Origin: Psychroserpens luteolus
GTDB lineage: Bacteria; Bacteroidota; Bacteroidia; Flavobacteriales; Flavobacteriaceae
Length of the DNA stretch: 64,000 nucleotides
Direction of reading: 5' to 3'
NCBI RefSeq assembly: GCF_021032705.1
Contig: NZ_JAHVXI010000003.1
Location: 248,001-312,000 of the forward strand
Positions 20,675-31,223 of the stretch are shown in pieces. A program made the position numbers and the translations under genes. Within the stretch, counting starts at the first letter, position 1, and the number at the start of each line of letters is the position of its first letter. The notes below the pieces were generated by a model that ran no database searches, was not told the DNA's origin, and worked only from the letters and a program-made list of their open reading frames with translations.

Positions 20675-20687
20675 TCTTAATTGCGAA

Positions 20688-21971
20688 TTATTCAATATTT
20701 TCTCCATGCTGAGAAAGATCTAACCCTCTAAGTTCTTGATCCTCTCTTACACGCAATGGCAAGGCTAAATCAACAATTTTTAATAGTAATAGACTTCCAA
20801 AAAATGTAAATAAAGCTACAGCTATTAGCGCAATGAGATGATGCGTAAATGTTGTGTATTCGCCATAAATAAGACCAACGTCTTTTGCTAAAATACCAGT
20901 GAGAATCATACCTACTATACCTCCTACACCGTGACTTGGAAAAACCTCTAAAGTATCATCTATTTTAGATTTCTTATTTAATTGAATCGCTATATTACTC
21001 ACCAAAGCAGCTATAAAACCAATAAAAATACTGTGACCAATAGTTACGAATCCTGCTGCTGGTGTGATAGCTACAAGTCCAACTATAGCCCCAATGCATG
21101 CGCCTAACGAAGACATTTTTCTATTATAAAATCGTTCAAAAAACAACCAAGTAATCATACTTGTGGCTGATGCGATATTAGTATTGGCAAATGCAATCAC
21201 CGCATCAGTATTTGCTCCTAGAGCCGATCCTGAATTAAATCCGAACCAACCAAACCACAATAAACCAGTACCTAGAATTACAAATGGAATATTTGCAGGC
21301 TTTTCAATCTTTATTCTACGCTTACCTAAATAAAGAGCCGCTGCTAAGGCAGCAAAGCCTGCCGACATATGAACGACTGTTCCTCCTGCGAAATCAAGTA
21401 CATCCCAATTTCTCAATAAACCATCAGGATGCCATGTCATATGAGCCAATGGCGAATAAATAAAAATCGAAAACAAAACCATGAAAAAAATATAGCTCCT
21501 AAATCGTATCCGTTCTGCAAAACTACCTGTAATCAAAGCAGGTGTGATGATTGCAAACTTCAATTGAAATAACGCAAACAATAAAAAAGGAATTGATCCA
21601 GCAAAATTAGGATTTGGAGACACCGAAACATCATTAAAACAAAAGAAGGTCATAGGATTTCCAATAATACCATAAAAGCTATCACCAAAAGCCAAACTAA
21701 AACCCACTATAACCCATAAAATACTTATCACACCAAGAGCAACAAAACTTTGAAGCATGGTAGAAATGACGCTCTTTTTGTTAACCATACCACCGTAAAA
21801 AAACGCCAGTCCAGGGGTCATTAAAAACACTAAAGCAGAAGCAACAATCATCCAAGCTGTATCGCCTGAATCAATATTAGCTTCATTTTCCAAAATTTGA
21901 TACTCTGTACCACATAGCAAGGCCAAAATGACCAGCACTGTTAACACGATGAAATTTAACTTTTTACCCAT
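20688..21971 (-). CDS. amt: Ammonium transporter (Amt family)
   Basis: An ammonium channel of about 427 residues from the ATG used here. A TTG seven codons upstream lies within a promoter box, so it is not the start. An N-terminal helix is followed by the eleven-helix Amt core: DTAWMIVASALVFLMTPGLA, FFYGGMV, the FAGGTVVHMSAG segment with the pore His, and LWFGWFGFN. The second pore His is in PSHGVGGIVG. No glnB/glnK gene is adjacent. Confidence 0.93.
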   Translation of the reverse strand: MGKKLNFIVLTVLVILALLCGTEYQILENEANIDSGDTAWMIVASALVFLMTPGLAFFYGGMVNKKSVISTMLQSFVALGVISILWVIVGFSLAFGDSFYGIIGNPMTFFCFNDVSVSPNPNFAGSIPFLLFALFQLKFAIITPALITGSFAERIRFRSYIFFMVLFSIFIYSPLAHMTWHPDGLLRNWDVLDFAGGTVVHMSAGFAALAAALYLGKRRIKIEKPANIPFVILGTGLLWFGWFGFNSGSALGANTDAVIAFANTNIASATSMITWLFFERFYNRKMSSLGACIGAIVGLVAITPAAGFVTIGHSIFIGFIAALVSNIAIQLNKKSKIDDTLEVFPSHGVGGIVGMILTGILAKDVGLIYGEYTTFTHHLIALIAVALFTFFGSLLLLKIVDLALPLRVREDQELRGLDLSQHGENIE

Positions 21972-21995
21972 AACTTTAGTTTTGATATTCAAATG

Positions 21996-22003
21996 TAAAA
22001 AAC
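21996..22003 (-). promoter_or_regulatory. Probable -7 promoter box for amt
   Basis: On the minus strand TACATTTG fits TAnnTTTG and ends 24 bases before the chosen ATG, overlapping the alternative TTG codon. No convincing -33 TTG is visible. Confidence 0.45.
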
Positions 22004-22160
22004 GTGTTCAGAAAATAATCTAATAAATAACTGATAGCAGGAAGATTTATGATTTTGACAAAAATGCCTATTGATTTTTATCAGTATGATAATTTATATT
22101 ATAAAAATCATTCATTAGATTTGTCAAACAATATGAATATTCTCTCAAAACACTAATAAT

Positions 22161-23015
22161 TTGAAAATTCGATTTTTAATTCTATGTACTGCGCTTTTTT
22201 CTCTTTGCAGTAATATATCATCTGCGCAACCTTTTGACAGCGCACATCATCAAGATTCTTTATCAATTTGGCAATTAGCAAAGTATGATTTTAAATACAC
22301 CTACAAAAGTGTTGGTCATTCATTAACACGACCACTCCATTGGAAAGGTAAAGACTTTGCTAAACTAGGAATTCTTGTTGCTGGTACTGCGACATTAACA
22401 CTGGCAGATAGACCAATGCGTGATTTCTTTCAAAATCAAAAAGAAGACTTTCCAAAAGTTGTTAGAGATTTTGGCTGGTATTTTGGGAGTCCTCAAAATT
22501 ACTTTATGGCGAATGCTGGTTTATATGGTTTTGGATTATTAACCAAAAACGAGAAGGTTAGAAAAACTAGTGTGCTGATTATTTCTTCCTCAATAACTAC
22601 TGGATTAATTCAAACCATTAGTAAAAATGCATTTGGTAGAGCCAGGCCAAGCTCTGGTTCAGGTCACCTCACCTTTAAACCTTATGCTAATGATGCTGAG
22701 TTTCGCTCATTTCCATCTGGTCATACCATTTTATCTATTACTATGGCACATTCTATCGCCAAGCAATTTGACAATACTTGGGTGAAAATTGGGATTTATA
22801 CAGTAGGATCAATTCCGCCAATATCTCGAATGATTGATAATTCACATTGGATTACCGATATTGCTATGAGTGCAGCCATTAGTGTTATTGTAGTAGATTG
22901 TATTGATAACTTTCTATTTAAAGAAGACGCTTATGAGTATCCAAAAAAGAAAAAGCAAATTTCCTGGAACTTGAGTTTTAGCCCAAATAAGATTGGACTT
23001 ATTGGTACATTTTAG
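22161..23015 (+). CDS. PAP2-family membrane/exported phosphatase
   Basis: A 284-residue type 2 phosphatidic acid phosphatase. The start is TTG; it directly opens a signal peptide (MKIRFLILC to SSAQ) and no in-frame ATG fits. The three PAP2 signature blocks are present: KNAFGRARP near 155-163, FPSGHT near 190, and SRMIDNSHWITDI near 218, supplying Lys/Arg, the SGH His and the final catalytic His. It likely dephosphorylates lipid phosphates or undecaprenyl pyrophosphate on the outer face. Confidence 0.88.
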   Translation: MKIRFLILCTALFSLCSNISSAQPFDSAHHQDSLSIWQLAKYDFKYTYKSVGHSLTRPLHWKGKDFAKLGILVAGTATLTLADRPMRDFFQNQKEDFPKVVRDFGWYFGSPQNYFMANAGLYGFGLLTKNEKVRKTSVLIISSSITTGLIQTISKNAFGRARPSSGSGHLTFKPYANDAEFRSFPSGHTILSITMAHSIAKQFDNTWVKIGIYTVGSIPPISRMIDNSHWITDIAMSAAISVIVVDCIDNFLFKEDAYEYPKKKKQISWNLSFSPNKIGLIGTF

Positions 23016-23126
23016 ACAAGTCTGCATCATATAATTTATCTGTTAAACTATTGCAAAATATTATTAAGACCTTGCAACTAAGATTGAAATAATCCTTAAT
23101 TTTAACATTCATTAAAAAACAAAAAA

Positions 23127-23627
23127 ATGGCTACAGTTACATTAGGTGGAGATACAGTACATACATCAGGAACATTACCGAACGTTGGATCAAAAGCTCC
23201 TGATTTTAAATTAACAGCAACCGATCTATCTTCCAAATCTTTAAATGATTATGCTGGTCATAAATTAGTGTTGAATGTTTTTCCTAGTGTAGATACTGAA
23301 ACTTGTGCACAATCTATAAGAGAATTCAATAAAGAAGCAAGTAATTTAGATAATACAAAAGTACTATGTATCTCTAAAGACCTTCCATTTGCAATGGCAC
23401 GTTTTTGTGGTGCTGAAGGCTTAGATAATGTTGTGAGTTTATCAGACTTTAGAACAGGTGACTTTGGAAAATCTTATGGGCTAGACTTTACAGATGGTGC
23501 TTTTGAAGCGCTTTTATCCAGATGTGTTATTGTAGTAGATTCGCAAGGCACTGTAACTTATACAGAGCAAGTTCCGGAGATTGCTGACGAACCTAATTAC
23601 AAAGCGGCTTTAGAGGCTTTGAAATAA
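23127..23627 (+). CDS. tpx: Thiol peroxidase Tpx
   Basis: A 166-residue atypical 2-Cys peroxiredoxin reducing lipid and H2O2 peroxides. The peroxidatic Cys60 lies in SVDTETC and the resolving Cys94 in ARFCGAEGL, the spacing of E. coli Tpx. Its stop overlaps the ATG of the diacylglycerol kinase gene, so the two are co-translated. Confidence 0.95.
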   Translation: MATVTLGGDTVHTSGTLPNVGSKAPDFKLTATDLSSKSLNDYAGHKLVLNVFPSVDTETCAQSIREFNKEASNLDNTKVLCISKDLPFAMARFCGAEGLDNVVSLSDFRTGDFGKSYGLDFTDGAFEALLSRCVIVVDSQGTVTYTEQVPEIADEPNYKAALEALK

Positions 23628-23995
23628 TGTCAAAAAAAGAATCTTTTTTAATTAACAGACTTAAAAGTATTGGTTATGCTTTTAAAGGTGCTGTTTATCT
23701 AATCAAAACAGAGGCAAGTATAAAAATTCAAGTGTTCTGTGCCATAGTAGTGACCATTGCAGGATTCTACTTTGATATTTCTAGAACGGAATGGCTCTTT
23801 CAAATTGCATTTATCGGCTTAGTGATGAGCCTTGAAGGCATGAATACCGCTATTGAATATATTGCAGATTTTATTCATCCAGATAGACATAAAACTATTG
23901 GCAAAATAAAAGATATTGCTGCTGGAGCTGTTTTTATTGCTGCTATTTCTGCCGCTGTAGCTGCCTTAGTTATTTATCTTCCTAAGATCTTCTAA
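23627..23995 (+). CDS. DgkA-family diacylglycerol/undecaprenol kinase
   Basis: A 122-residue, three-helix integral membrane kinase. The family signature EGMNTAIEYIADF with catalytic Glu and Asp is seen in the middle, preceded by the EASIKIQ helix. Gram-positive relatives phosphorylate undecaprenol, so lipid-carrier recycling is as likely as diacylglycerol recycling. Its start overlaps the tpx stop (TAATG). Confidence 0.9.
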   Translation: MSKKESFLINRLKSIGYAFKGAVYLIKTEASIKIQVFCAIVVTIAGFYFDISRTEWLFQIAFIGLVMSLEGMNTAIEYIADFIHPDRHKTIGKIKDIAAGAVFIAAISAAVAALVIYLPKIF

Positions 23996-23996
23996 A

Positions 23997-24458
23997 TTAA
24001 TTAATGGTAACAATACTCACGTTTATAATATCGTTGGCGTCTAACTTTGGCACTAATACATGATAGGTTAAATTTGGAGCTTCTGTTGTGGCATTCTGCA
24101 CAAATGTAACAGTGAGGCTAAACTGACCGTTCTCGCAGTTTTTCACAAGACCATCATAATCAATATTATCAATACCACTTGTAAGTGCTTTTTTACCAAT
24201 AAGGAGATCATAGGCAACAAAATCAATTTGAGGCATGCAACTTCCGGTCACTAAATTATCAAATACAAATTGAGATCTAATGATGACAAACTCCTCTGAA
24301 AGGTCTATATCCATTTGATAAGGTGTATTGATACAAGAATACTCGGCTTCAAGACTCGTAATCTCCAGAATTACAGGAGAACACTCGTCATCACTTGAGC
24401 AAGCACTAACCAAAACAAACGATAAAACAATAACAAAACTCAGTATAAACTTTCTCAT
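23997..24458 (-). CDS. Small lipoprotein of unknown function
   Basis: A 153-residue lipoprotein. The lipobox LVSAC is followed by SSDDE, the acidic export signal of flavobacterial surface lipoproteins. Several Cys after the anchor (ECS, SCI, GSC, NCE) could form disulfides. The rest is beta-rich and unrecognised. It converges on dgkA with one base between stops. Confidence 0.75.
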   Translation of the reverse strand: MRKFILSFVIVLSFVLVSACSSDDECSPVILEITSLEAEYSCINTPYQMDIDLSEEFVIIRSQFVFDNLVTGSCMPQIDFVAYDLLIGKKALTSGIDNIDYDGLVKNCENGQFSLTVTFVQNATTEAPNLTYHVLVPKLDANDIINVSIVTIN

Positions 24459-24576
24459 AATTTAATAGTTATATCTATAAGATGCGAAGTTTCAAAAAAG
24501 GTTGCGTCAAATTTAAAACATCTCTCTAGGTTTAACGTTAGTAATTTGTATTTTTGTTTTAACTAATAACCCTTCA

Positions 24577-26982
24577 ATGGCGAAGAAAAAAACCAAGACT
24601 AAAAGCAAAGCTAAAACCAAACCTAAATTTAAAAAACCAAATTTAAAGTTATCAAGTCAGCAAAAATTGATTTTTGGTAGTTTATTGATTATTCTCGGTG
24701 TTTTAATGTTTATAGCGTTTTTATCTTTTTTCTTTACTGGAAAAGCAGATCAAAGCACGCTCACTGAAATCACTTCTAGAGAGGTAGAAGCCTCTAATTG
24801 GCTCAATAAATTAGGAGCTTGGATTAGTGATTTATTCATTAATAAAGGATTTGGAATCGCTTCGTTTATATTTTCTGGATTGGTCTTTTTATCTGGTATC
24901 TACATAACATTAGATATCAATAAGTCTCGCTTGAGACGCCATTGGGTTTGGGGAACACTCATTGTAGTGTGGCTATCTATATTTTTTGGTTTTTTCTCTC
25001 ATAAATACGATACCCTTGGAGGGACAGTAGGCTTTGAAATGAATTCTTTTTTTCAAGATTACATTGGAAAAATAGGAACCGCTCTATTATTAGTTTTTGT
25101 GCTTATCTCCTATATGGCTATTCGTTTTGGCGTTAATGGCGAGTCGTTTGTGAAATTATTTAAACGTGCAAAGAGCGATATCAAAAAAGAATTAAACACA
25201 TCTGATAATGAACAAACATTCGCTGTAGATAATGATTTATCTGCTGAAGCTGAAGATATCAAATCTGCTTTTGAACTTACAGTAGAAGAGACAAAGCCTC
25301 CAGAAGACAAAATTACAAAACCCGAGCCTGAGCTAAAAAAAGAACTCGAACCTCAATTAAAAACTGAAGTTAAAGTAGAAGACAAAAACGATACCGAGTT
25401 AGACATACAAATTGAAACGGTAGAAGAAGAAGTTTCTGAAACAGATAATCTTTCTGATAAGCTTGTTGAAGATTTTGGTCAGTTTGATCCTACATTAGAA
25501 TTGAGCAAATTTCAGTTTCCTCCATTAGATCTTTTGAAGAAATATGATACTGAAGGGATTACCATAAATCAAGAGGAACTTGAAGAAAACAAAAACCGAA
25601 TTGTAGAAACACTCAATAACTATAAAATTGGAATTGCGAGTATTAAAGCAACTATTGGTCCAACGGTCACCTTATATGAAATTGTTCCAGAAGCAGGTGT
25701 TAGAATTTCAAAAATTAAAAACCTAGAAGACGATATTGCCTTATCGCTTTCTGCCCTCGGAATACGTATCATTGCTCCTATTCCAGGAAAAGGAACTATT
25801 GGTATTGAAGTGCCTAATAAAAATGCAACTATTGTTTCAATGCGCTCTGTTATTGCGTCTCAGAAATTTCAAAAATCTGAAATGGAATTACCAATTGCCT
25901 TTGGTAAAACTATTAGTAACGAAACGTTTGTGGTCGATTTGGCCAAAATGCCTCACATGTTAATGGCTGGAGCCACAGGTCAAGGTAAATCTGTTGGACT
26001 AAATGCCGTATTGACCTCACTATTGTACAAAAAGCATCCTGCTGAAGTTAAGTTCGTTTTGGTTGATCCTAAAAAAGTTGAATTAACATTATTCAATAAG
26101 ATCGAACGTCATTACTTAGCAAAACTACCTGATAGTGAAGATGCTATTATTACAGATAACACAAAGGTAATCAACACATTAAATTCACTTTGTATTGAGA
26201 TGGATAACCGTTACGAGATGCTAAAAAATGCGATGTGTCGTAACATTAAAGAATACAATACTAAATTTAAAGCTCGAAAACTAAATCCAAATGACGGTCA
26301 TCAATTTCTACCTTACATCGTATTGGTTGTTGATGAATTTGCAGATTTAATTATGACGGCTGGAAAAGAAGTCGAAACACCTATTGCTCGTTTAGCGCAA
26401 CTGGCTCGTGCCATAGGTATTCACTTAATTATTGCTACACAACGTCCATCGGTTAATGTGATTACTGGTATCATTAAAGCCAATTTTCCTGCACGTATTG
26501 CCTTTAGAGTAACTTCTAAAATAGATTCTCGTACAATTTTGGATGGTTCTGGAGCAGATCAATTGATTGGTCGTGGTGATATGTTATATACCCAAGGAAA
26601 TGATATAACACGTATCCAATGTGCATTTGTTGACACGCCTGAAGTAGAAAGAATCACTGAATTTATTGGCGGACAAAAAGCATATCCAGAAGCGCATTTA
26701 CTACCAGAATACGTTGGTGAAGAAAGTGGCACAAGTCTTGATAATAATATTGAAGATAGAGATAAACTATTTAGAGAAGCTGCTGAAATTATTGTGACAG
26801 CACAACAAGGTTCAGCATCTTTATTACAACGGAAACTAAAATTAGGTTACAATAGAGCCGGACGCCTCATAGATCAATTAGAAGCCGCAGGAATTGTTGG
26901 TGGCTTTGAAGGTAGTAAAGCACGACAGGTTTTAGTTCCAGATTTAGTAGCTCTAGATGAATTATTAACAAACGAAACATAA
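24577..26982 (+). CDS. ftsK: DNA translocase FtsK/SpoIIIE
   Basis: An 801-residue septal DNA pump. A Lys-rich N-terminus leads into four transmembrane helices (about 30-52, 85-110, 120-142, 158-178). An acidic Glu/Lys linker (about 200-310) precedes the motor domain with GATGQGKSVG Walker A near 458 and VLVVDEFADLI Walker B. The C-terminal winged-helix gamma domain (YNRAGRLIDQLEAAGIVG) reads KOPS-like polarity sequences. It is followed by lolA 34 bp downstream. Confidence 0.96.
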   Translation: MAKKKTKTKSKAKTKPKFKKPNLKLSSQQKLIFGSLLIILGVLMFIAFLSFFFTGKADQSTLTEITSREVEASNWLNKLGAWISDLFINKGFGIASFIFSGLVFLSGIYITLDINKSRLRRHWVWGTLIVVWLSIFFGFFSHKYDTLGGTVGFEMNSFFQDYIGKIGTALLLVFVLISYMAIRFGVNGESFVKLFKRAKSDIKKELNTSDNEQTFAVDNDLSAEAEDIKSAFELTVEETKPPEDKITKPEPELKKELEPQLKTEVKVEDKNDTELDIQIETVEEEVSETDNLSDKLVEDFGQFDPTLELSKFQFPPLDLLKKYDTEGITINQEELEENKNRIVETLNNYKIGIASIKATIGPTVTLYEIVPEAGVRISKIKNLEDDIALSLSALGIRIIAPIPGKGTIGIEVPNKNATIVSMRSVIASQKFQKSEMELPIAFGKTISNETFVVDLAKMPHMLMAGATGQGKSVGLNAVLTSLLYKKHPAEVKFVLVDPKKVELTLFNKIERHYLAKLPDSEDAIITDNTKVINTLNSLCIEMDNRYEMLKNAMCRNIKEYNTKFKARKLNPNDGHQFLPYIVLVVDEFADLIMTAGKEVETPIARLAQLARAIGIHLIIATQRPSVNVITGIIKANFPARIAFRVTSKIDSRTILDGSGADQLIGRGDMLYTQGNDITRIQCAFVDTPEVERITEFIGGQKAYPEAHLLPEYVGEESGTSLDNNIEDRDKLFREAAEIIVTAQQGSASLLQRKLKLGYNRAGRLIDQLEAAGIVGGFEGSKARQVLVPDLVALDELLTNET

Positions 26983-27016
26983 AAAGATTTAGCAAAAGCA
27001 AAAAATACATTAGACC

Positions 27017-27658
27017 ATGAAACAGATAGTTGTAGTACTAGCATTATTAATTGGAGGTTTTGGATTTTCTCAAGATTCAAAAAAAGCAGAAACCTTGCTC
27101 AATGAAGTCTATGAGACGGTAAACACTTATAATAACATCTCAATAGATTTCAAATATGTTTTAGAAAACTCAAGTGAAAACATAAAACAGGAGACACGAG
27201 GTGACGTTGTTATGGAAGGCGACAAATATTTACTTAATATTCTAGGCATCACAAGGCTATTTGATGGCAAAAAACTCTATACCATTAGTCCAGAAGATGA
27301 AGAAGTGACTATTTCTTCGGATAATTCTGAAGATGAAAATACAATAACACCTAGTATGATGTTATCGTTTTATAAAGACGGATATACCTATGCTATGGAT
27401 ATTATTCAAGATGTTAGAGGAAGAAAAATTCAGTTTGTAAAGCTCTATCCTATAGATACAAATTCTGAGATTAAAGAAGTATTCCTTGGTATTGATGCTA
27501 AAACGAAGCACATATACAGACTTATTGAAGTTGGGAAAAACGGTACAAAAACGACCTTAACTGTTAATTCTTTTAAAACGAACGAACCGATTTCAAAAAC
27601 CTTATTTACTTTTGACGAAAGTAAGTACAAAGATTATTATATCAATAAGCTAGATTAG
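27017..27658 (+). CDS. lolA: LolA-like outer-membrane lipoprotein carrier
   Basis: A 213-residue periplasmic protein with signal peptide ending FGFSQ and the half-barrel LolA fold (NISIDFKY, RGDVVMEGDKYLL, LFDGKKLYTI, IDAKTKHIYRL). It should shuttle lipoproteins from the inner to the outer membrane. Lying between ftsK and an LptF/G permease, it belongs to an envelope-biogenesis cluster often seen in Bacteroidetes. Confidence 0.87.
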   Translation: MKQIVVVLALLIGGFGFSQDSKKAETLLNEVYETVNTYNNISIDFKYVLENSSENIKQETRGDVVMEGDKYLLNILGITRLFDGKKLYTISPEDEEVTISSDNSEDENTITPSMMLSFYKDGYTYAMDIIQDVRGRKIQFVKLYPIDTNSEIKEVFLGIDAKTKHIYRLIEVGKNGTKTTLTVNSFKTNEPISKTLFTFDESKYKDYYINKLD

Positions 27659-27673
27659 GTTAACCACCATTTT

Positions 27674-30028
27674 ATGAAAATATTAGATAGGTATATATTA
27701 AAGACCTACCTAAAGACATTTTTGAGCGTGTTTATTATACTCATGTTCATTTTTGTTTTACAGGCAATCTGGTTATATATAGGAGACTTAGCTGGAAAAG
27801 ACCTAGATACGTTCGTTATCCTTAAACTTTTACTTTACATTACTCCTACACTTATCCCTTTAATTTTACCACTTACTATCTTATTGGTTTCCATTATGGT
27901 GTTTGGGCAATTTGCCGAAAACTATGAATTCGCCGCAATGAAATCTACAGGAATCTCATTGCAACGTGCTATGAGAAGTTTGAGTATTTTTATTGTTTTA
28001 CTAGGTGTGACCACCTTTATCTTTTCAAACAATGTTATTCCGTGGGCTAATTACAGAGTCTATAACCTTAGAAAGAATATCGCTCAGGTAAAACCTGCTT
28101 TAGCAATCACTAAAGGACAGTTTAATGAAATTGGGAATTACAATATTAAGGTACAGGACAAAAGTGGCGATAATGATCAATTTTTGACCAATGTGGTTAT
28201 TCATAAAAAAGCTAAAAACGGAAAAAACAAAACCGTAATCGTCTCTGAAAGCGGTGAACTTAAAAGTAGTGAAGGTTCTAATATATTGCAATTGATCTTA
28301 TATAACGGAAATTATTACGAAGAGATCTTTACAAGAAACCCAAGACAATCCCAAAAGAAACCTCATGCCAAAAGTTTCTTTGAAGAGTATACGATCAATG
28401 TTGACCTAGAAGGCTTAAACGATGTCGATATTAACGATAAAAGTTATGAGAATAGGTATAATATGCTTGATGTTAATGAGCTTAATCACACGATAGATAG
28501 CTTGTATCTAAAGCGAGATGAAAGTCTAAAAAATTTCGCGAACACATTGTATAATAGAACGTCCTTTCCAACCTTAAATAACAATATGTCTCCAAAAAAA
28601 GATTCTGTCTTTAATGGTGATATTTTGAATTTATTTAATGACAAAACAAAAATGCAATTGCTCAATTTGGCGGGTAATACTATAAACAGCACAAAGCAGA
28701 TTATTAGTACTAATAAGCAAAATTTCTTGGTCAACACGAAATGGCGTAATAAACACGTACAATCGCTTCATGAAAAATATGTATTAGGCTTAGCTTGTAT
28801 CATATTGTTTTTTGTTGGAGCACCTTTGGGCGCCTTAATTAGAAAAGGTGGGATTGGTCTACCGTTAGTTGTTGCTATTTTACTGTTTTTAACCTATCAC
28901 TTTATTGGAATTTTCGCTAAAAACAGTTCATTAGATGATTCGTTAAATCCTGTATTAGCTACGTGGTTATCAACTGCTATCATGTTTCCTTTAAGTATTT
29001 ATTTAACGCGAAGAGCAACAAATGATAGACCTCTATTTGAATCTGAAGGACTTCTAGAGCCTTTAAAACGACTCTTTGGAATTAAACGTAAAACACTAAC
29101 CTATAATACCACGCTCTTAGCAATAGATTCTGATGCTTATACCACGCTCAATAGTTACAATGACAAAAAACTAATAGATGTGGTTAAGCATTATCGCCAA
29201 TATGACTATGGTATTGAATATAAAAACTCTGCGCTTTCGATTTTAAACTCTAGAGGAATCACAGAACAAGAACTAAAATTTGGAGGTAATCTAACCGATC
29301 ATAATTATGAAGAATCTCTAAGACTCAAATACTCTTACGAGGAAAATTCTAAGCTCGCATTTGTACTCTATATCATTACACTCATACTAACACTTCCTGG
29401 TGCTATATTGAGAAATAATGGCTATCCGCAAATAGGACAAGTTATGCTTATAACTGGTATAGTCGTTGGTGTATTTTATTTGTTTGCTTTAATAAAATCT
29501 TTTATAGATCATTCCAACCTATATAAGCAACTAGACAAAAAAAACATCTCTAATGCAGTCATGTTTGTCTTGTTAGGAATGCCAATGTATGTCTTATTCT
29601 ATTTCCTTCAAAAGAAAAGAATTAACGAAGATCTAAAAGAACATTCTGGAAAGAAGGTAGTACAAGCTAGTAAAACCACAATTGTAGATAATGAAGCATT
29701 CGAAATTGTACGTTCTGACTACAGAACCTATTCGAAATTTGCATTAATTTTCTTCTGTGTTGGTCTTACTTTATTAATACTCTATTTTGCCTTTAAATCA
29801 AGTGATCTTGTAGCTATTACTTCTGCTTCAAAAGAATTAGCGATCGTTTCTGGTGTTCTATTTCTTATCTATGCCGTACTGTCTAACATTAATTTTGGCA
29901 AACTATATAATTTGACAAACCACTTAAACCGTTCTAATCATATGTTATGGAACATTATTGGGTTTGTAGTCTATCCTTATGTGTATATTTTAAGGCGAAA
30001 TAAAATAGCTAAAGACTTTTCAGCATAG
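27674..30028 (+). CDS. LptF/LptG-family permease with a long C-terminal membrane extension
   Basis: A 784-residue protein, about twice the length of E. coli LptF or LptG. The first about 450 residues are the LptF/G fold: three N-terminal helices, a periplasmic beta-jellyroll region ([11 protein letters not shown]), then three C-terminal helices. They should transport LPS with the LptB ATPase. The remaining about 330 residues add a soluble segment and at least five further hydrophobic helices of unknown role. It starts 15 bp after lolA. Confidence 0.85.
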   Translation: MKILDRYILKTYLKTFLSVFIILMFIFVLQAIWLYIGDLAGKDLDTFVILKLLLYITPTLIPLILPLTILLVSIMVFGQFAENYEFAAMKSTGISLQRAMRSLSIFIVLLGVTTFIFSNNVIPWANYRVYNLRKNIAQVKPALAITKGQFNEIGNYNIKVQDKSGDNDQFLTNVVIHKKAKNGKNKTVIVSESGELKSSEGSNILQLILYNGNYYEEIFTRNPRQSQKKPHAKSFFEEYTINVDLEGLNDVDINDKSYENRYNMLDVNELNHTIDSLYLKRDESLKNFANTLYNRTSFPTLNNNMSPKKDSVFNGDILNLFNDKTKMQLLNLAGNTINSTKQIISTNKQNFLVNTKWRNKHVQSLHEKYVLGLACIILFFVGAPLGALIRKGGIGLPLVVAILLFLTYHFIGIFAKNSSLDDSLNPVLATWLSTAIMFPLSIYLTRRATNDRPLFESEGLLEPLKRLFGIKRKTLTYNTTLLAIDSDAYTTLNSYNDKKLIDVVKHYRQYDYGIEYKNSALSILNSRGITEQELKFGGNLTDHNYEESLRLKYSYEENSKLAFVLYIITLILTLPGAILRNNGYPQIGQVMLITGIVVGVFYLFALIKSFIDHSNLYKQLDKKNISNAVMFVLLGMPMYVLFYFLQKKRINEDLKEHSGKKVVQASKTTIVDNEAFEIVRSDYRTYSKFALIFFCVGLTLLILYFAFKSSDLVAITSASKELAIVSGVLFLIYAVLSNINFGKLYNLTNHLNRSNHMLWNIIGFVVYPYVYILRRNKIAKDFSA

Positions 30029-30041
30029 AAAAAATAAGCCA

Positions 30042-30049
30042 TATCTTTG
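30042..30049 (+). promoter_or_regulatory. Probable -7 promoter box for ribBA
   Basis: TATCTTTG matches TAnnTTTG exactly and lies 19 bp before the ribBA ATG, just after the upstream stop. No FMN riboswitch fits in the 40-bp gap, so riboflavin control by that route is not supported here. Confidence 0.55.
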
Positions 30050-30068
30050 CATTTCTAAATAGCATACA

Positions 30069-31223
30069 ATGACAACGAATACAGCACAGCGAACAACCAA
30101 CATACAATTGAATACTATAGAAGAAGCCATTGAAGATATCAAACAAGGCAAGGTAATTATTGTAGTTGATGATGAAAATAGAGAGAATGAAGGTGATTTT
30201 ATAGCTGCTGCTGAAGCCGTTACACCCGAAATGATCAATTTTATGGCTATGTATGGTCGTGGATTGATTTGTGCTCCACTTACTGAAGACAGATGTGAAG
30301 AACTTGATTTGACCATGATGGTTCAAAACAATACGGTGTTACATCATACACAATTTACCGTATCTGTTGATCTTATAGGTCATGGTTGTACGACTGGTAT
30401 TTCTGTGCATGATCGTTCTAAAACGATAAAAGCTCTCGTAGACGATACGACGAAACCTCATGATTTAGGCCGCCCTGGACATATTTTTCCTTTGAAAGCT
30501 AAAAATGGTGGTGTATTGAGACGTACTGGTCATACCGAAGCCGCTGTAGATTTAGCACGATTAGCTGGATTTCAACCTGCTGGTATTTTAGTAGAAATAT
30601 TAAATGAAGATGGTACAATGGCTCGACTTCCTCAATTGATTGAGGTGGCTAAAAAATTTGACCTTAAGCTCATTTCTATTGAAGAATTGGTTGCTTATCG
30701 TATGGAGCATGATTCTTTAATTGATAAAAAAGAAGATTTCAACATCGAGACGCGCTTTGGACAATTTAGATTGCGAGCCTATCAACAAACGACCAATGAC
30801 CAAATTCATATTGCTTTAACTAAAGGAACTTGGACAAAGGATGAACCTGTATTAACGCGTGTAAATGCAACACTTGTAAATAATGACATCTTAGGAACTT
30901 TGACCAATAATGCCGATGAGAAGTTAGACGACATGTTTAAGGTAATTAATACTGAAGGTAAAGGTGCCATTATTTTTATCAATCAACAAGCACAATCTAT
31001 GAATCTGTTAAAACGCTTGAGTATTCTAAAAGAAAGTCAAGAAGATGGTAAAGTTGTGAAAGCACCTAGAATTCCGATGGATTCTAAAGACTTCGGAATT
31101 GGTGCGCAAATCTTACACGATCTTAATATCCATAAACTAAAACTAATCTCTAACAGTCAGCAAACTAAACGTGTTGGTATGATTGGCTATGGTTTGGAAA
31201 TTGTAGATTACGTCACCTATTAA
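30069..31223 (+). CDS. ribB: RibBA-type protein: DHBP synthase with a degenerate GTP cyclohydrolase II half
   Basis: A 384-residue protein with the RibBA layout. The N-terminal half (to about 212) is an intact 3,4-dihydroxy-2-butanone 4-phosphate synthase: [11 protein letters not shown] (34-44), [11 protein letters not shown] (107-117), [20 protein letters not shown]. The C-terminal half (about 225-384) has the GTP cyclohydrolase II fold but lacks its zinc site: RVNAT (264-268) stands where HSEC is expected, and the residues around 276-284 replace the RCDCG ligands. The EGRGIGL-type catalytic loop is also lost. It should make the four-carbon riboflavin precursor but not open GTP. A separate RibA would be needed elsewhere. 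Confidence 0.9.
   Translation: MTTNTAQRTTNIQLNTIEEAIEDIKQGKVIIVVDDENRENEGDFIAAAEAVTPEMINFMAMYGRGLICAPLTEDRCEELDLTMMVQNNTVLHHTQFTVSVDLIGHGCTTGISVHDRSKTIKALVDDTTKPHDLGRPGHIFPLKAKNGGVLRRTGHTEAAVDLARLAGFQPAGILVEILNEDGTMARLPQLIEVAKKFDLKLISIEELVAYRMEHDSLIDKKEDFNIETRFGQFRLRAYQQTTNDQIHIALTKGTWTKDEPVLTRVNATLVNNDILGTLTNNADEKLDDMFKVINTEGKGAIIFINQQAQSMNLLKRLSILKESQEDGKVVKAPRIPMDSKDFGIGAQILHDLNIHKLKLISNSQQTKRVGMIGYGLEIVDYVTY

Noticed and set aside
20662-20681. AATTAAGAT-A-ATCTTAATT palindrome at the end of pheT
   Set aside because: The stem is A/T-only with almost no loop and no U-run follows on either strand; partly coding. Not a confident terminator.
30029-30068. FMN riboswitch upstream of ribBA
   Set aside because: Only 40 bp separate the genes, too short for the aptamer, and no conserved RFN elements are visible.
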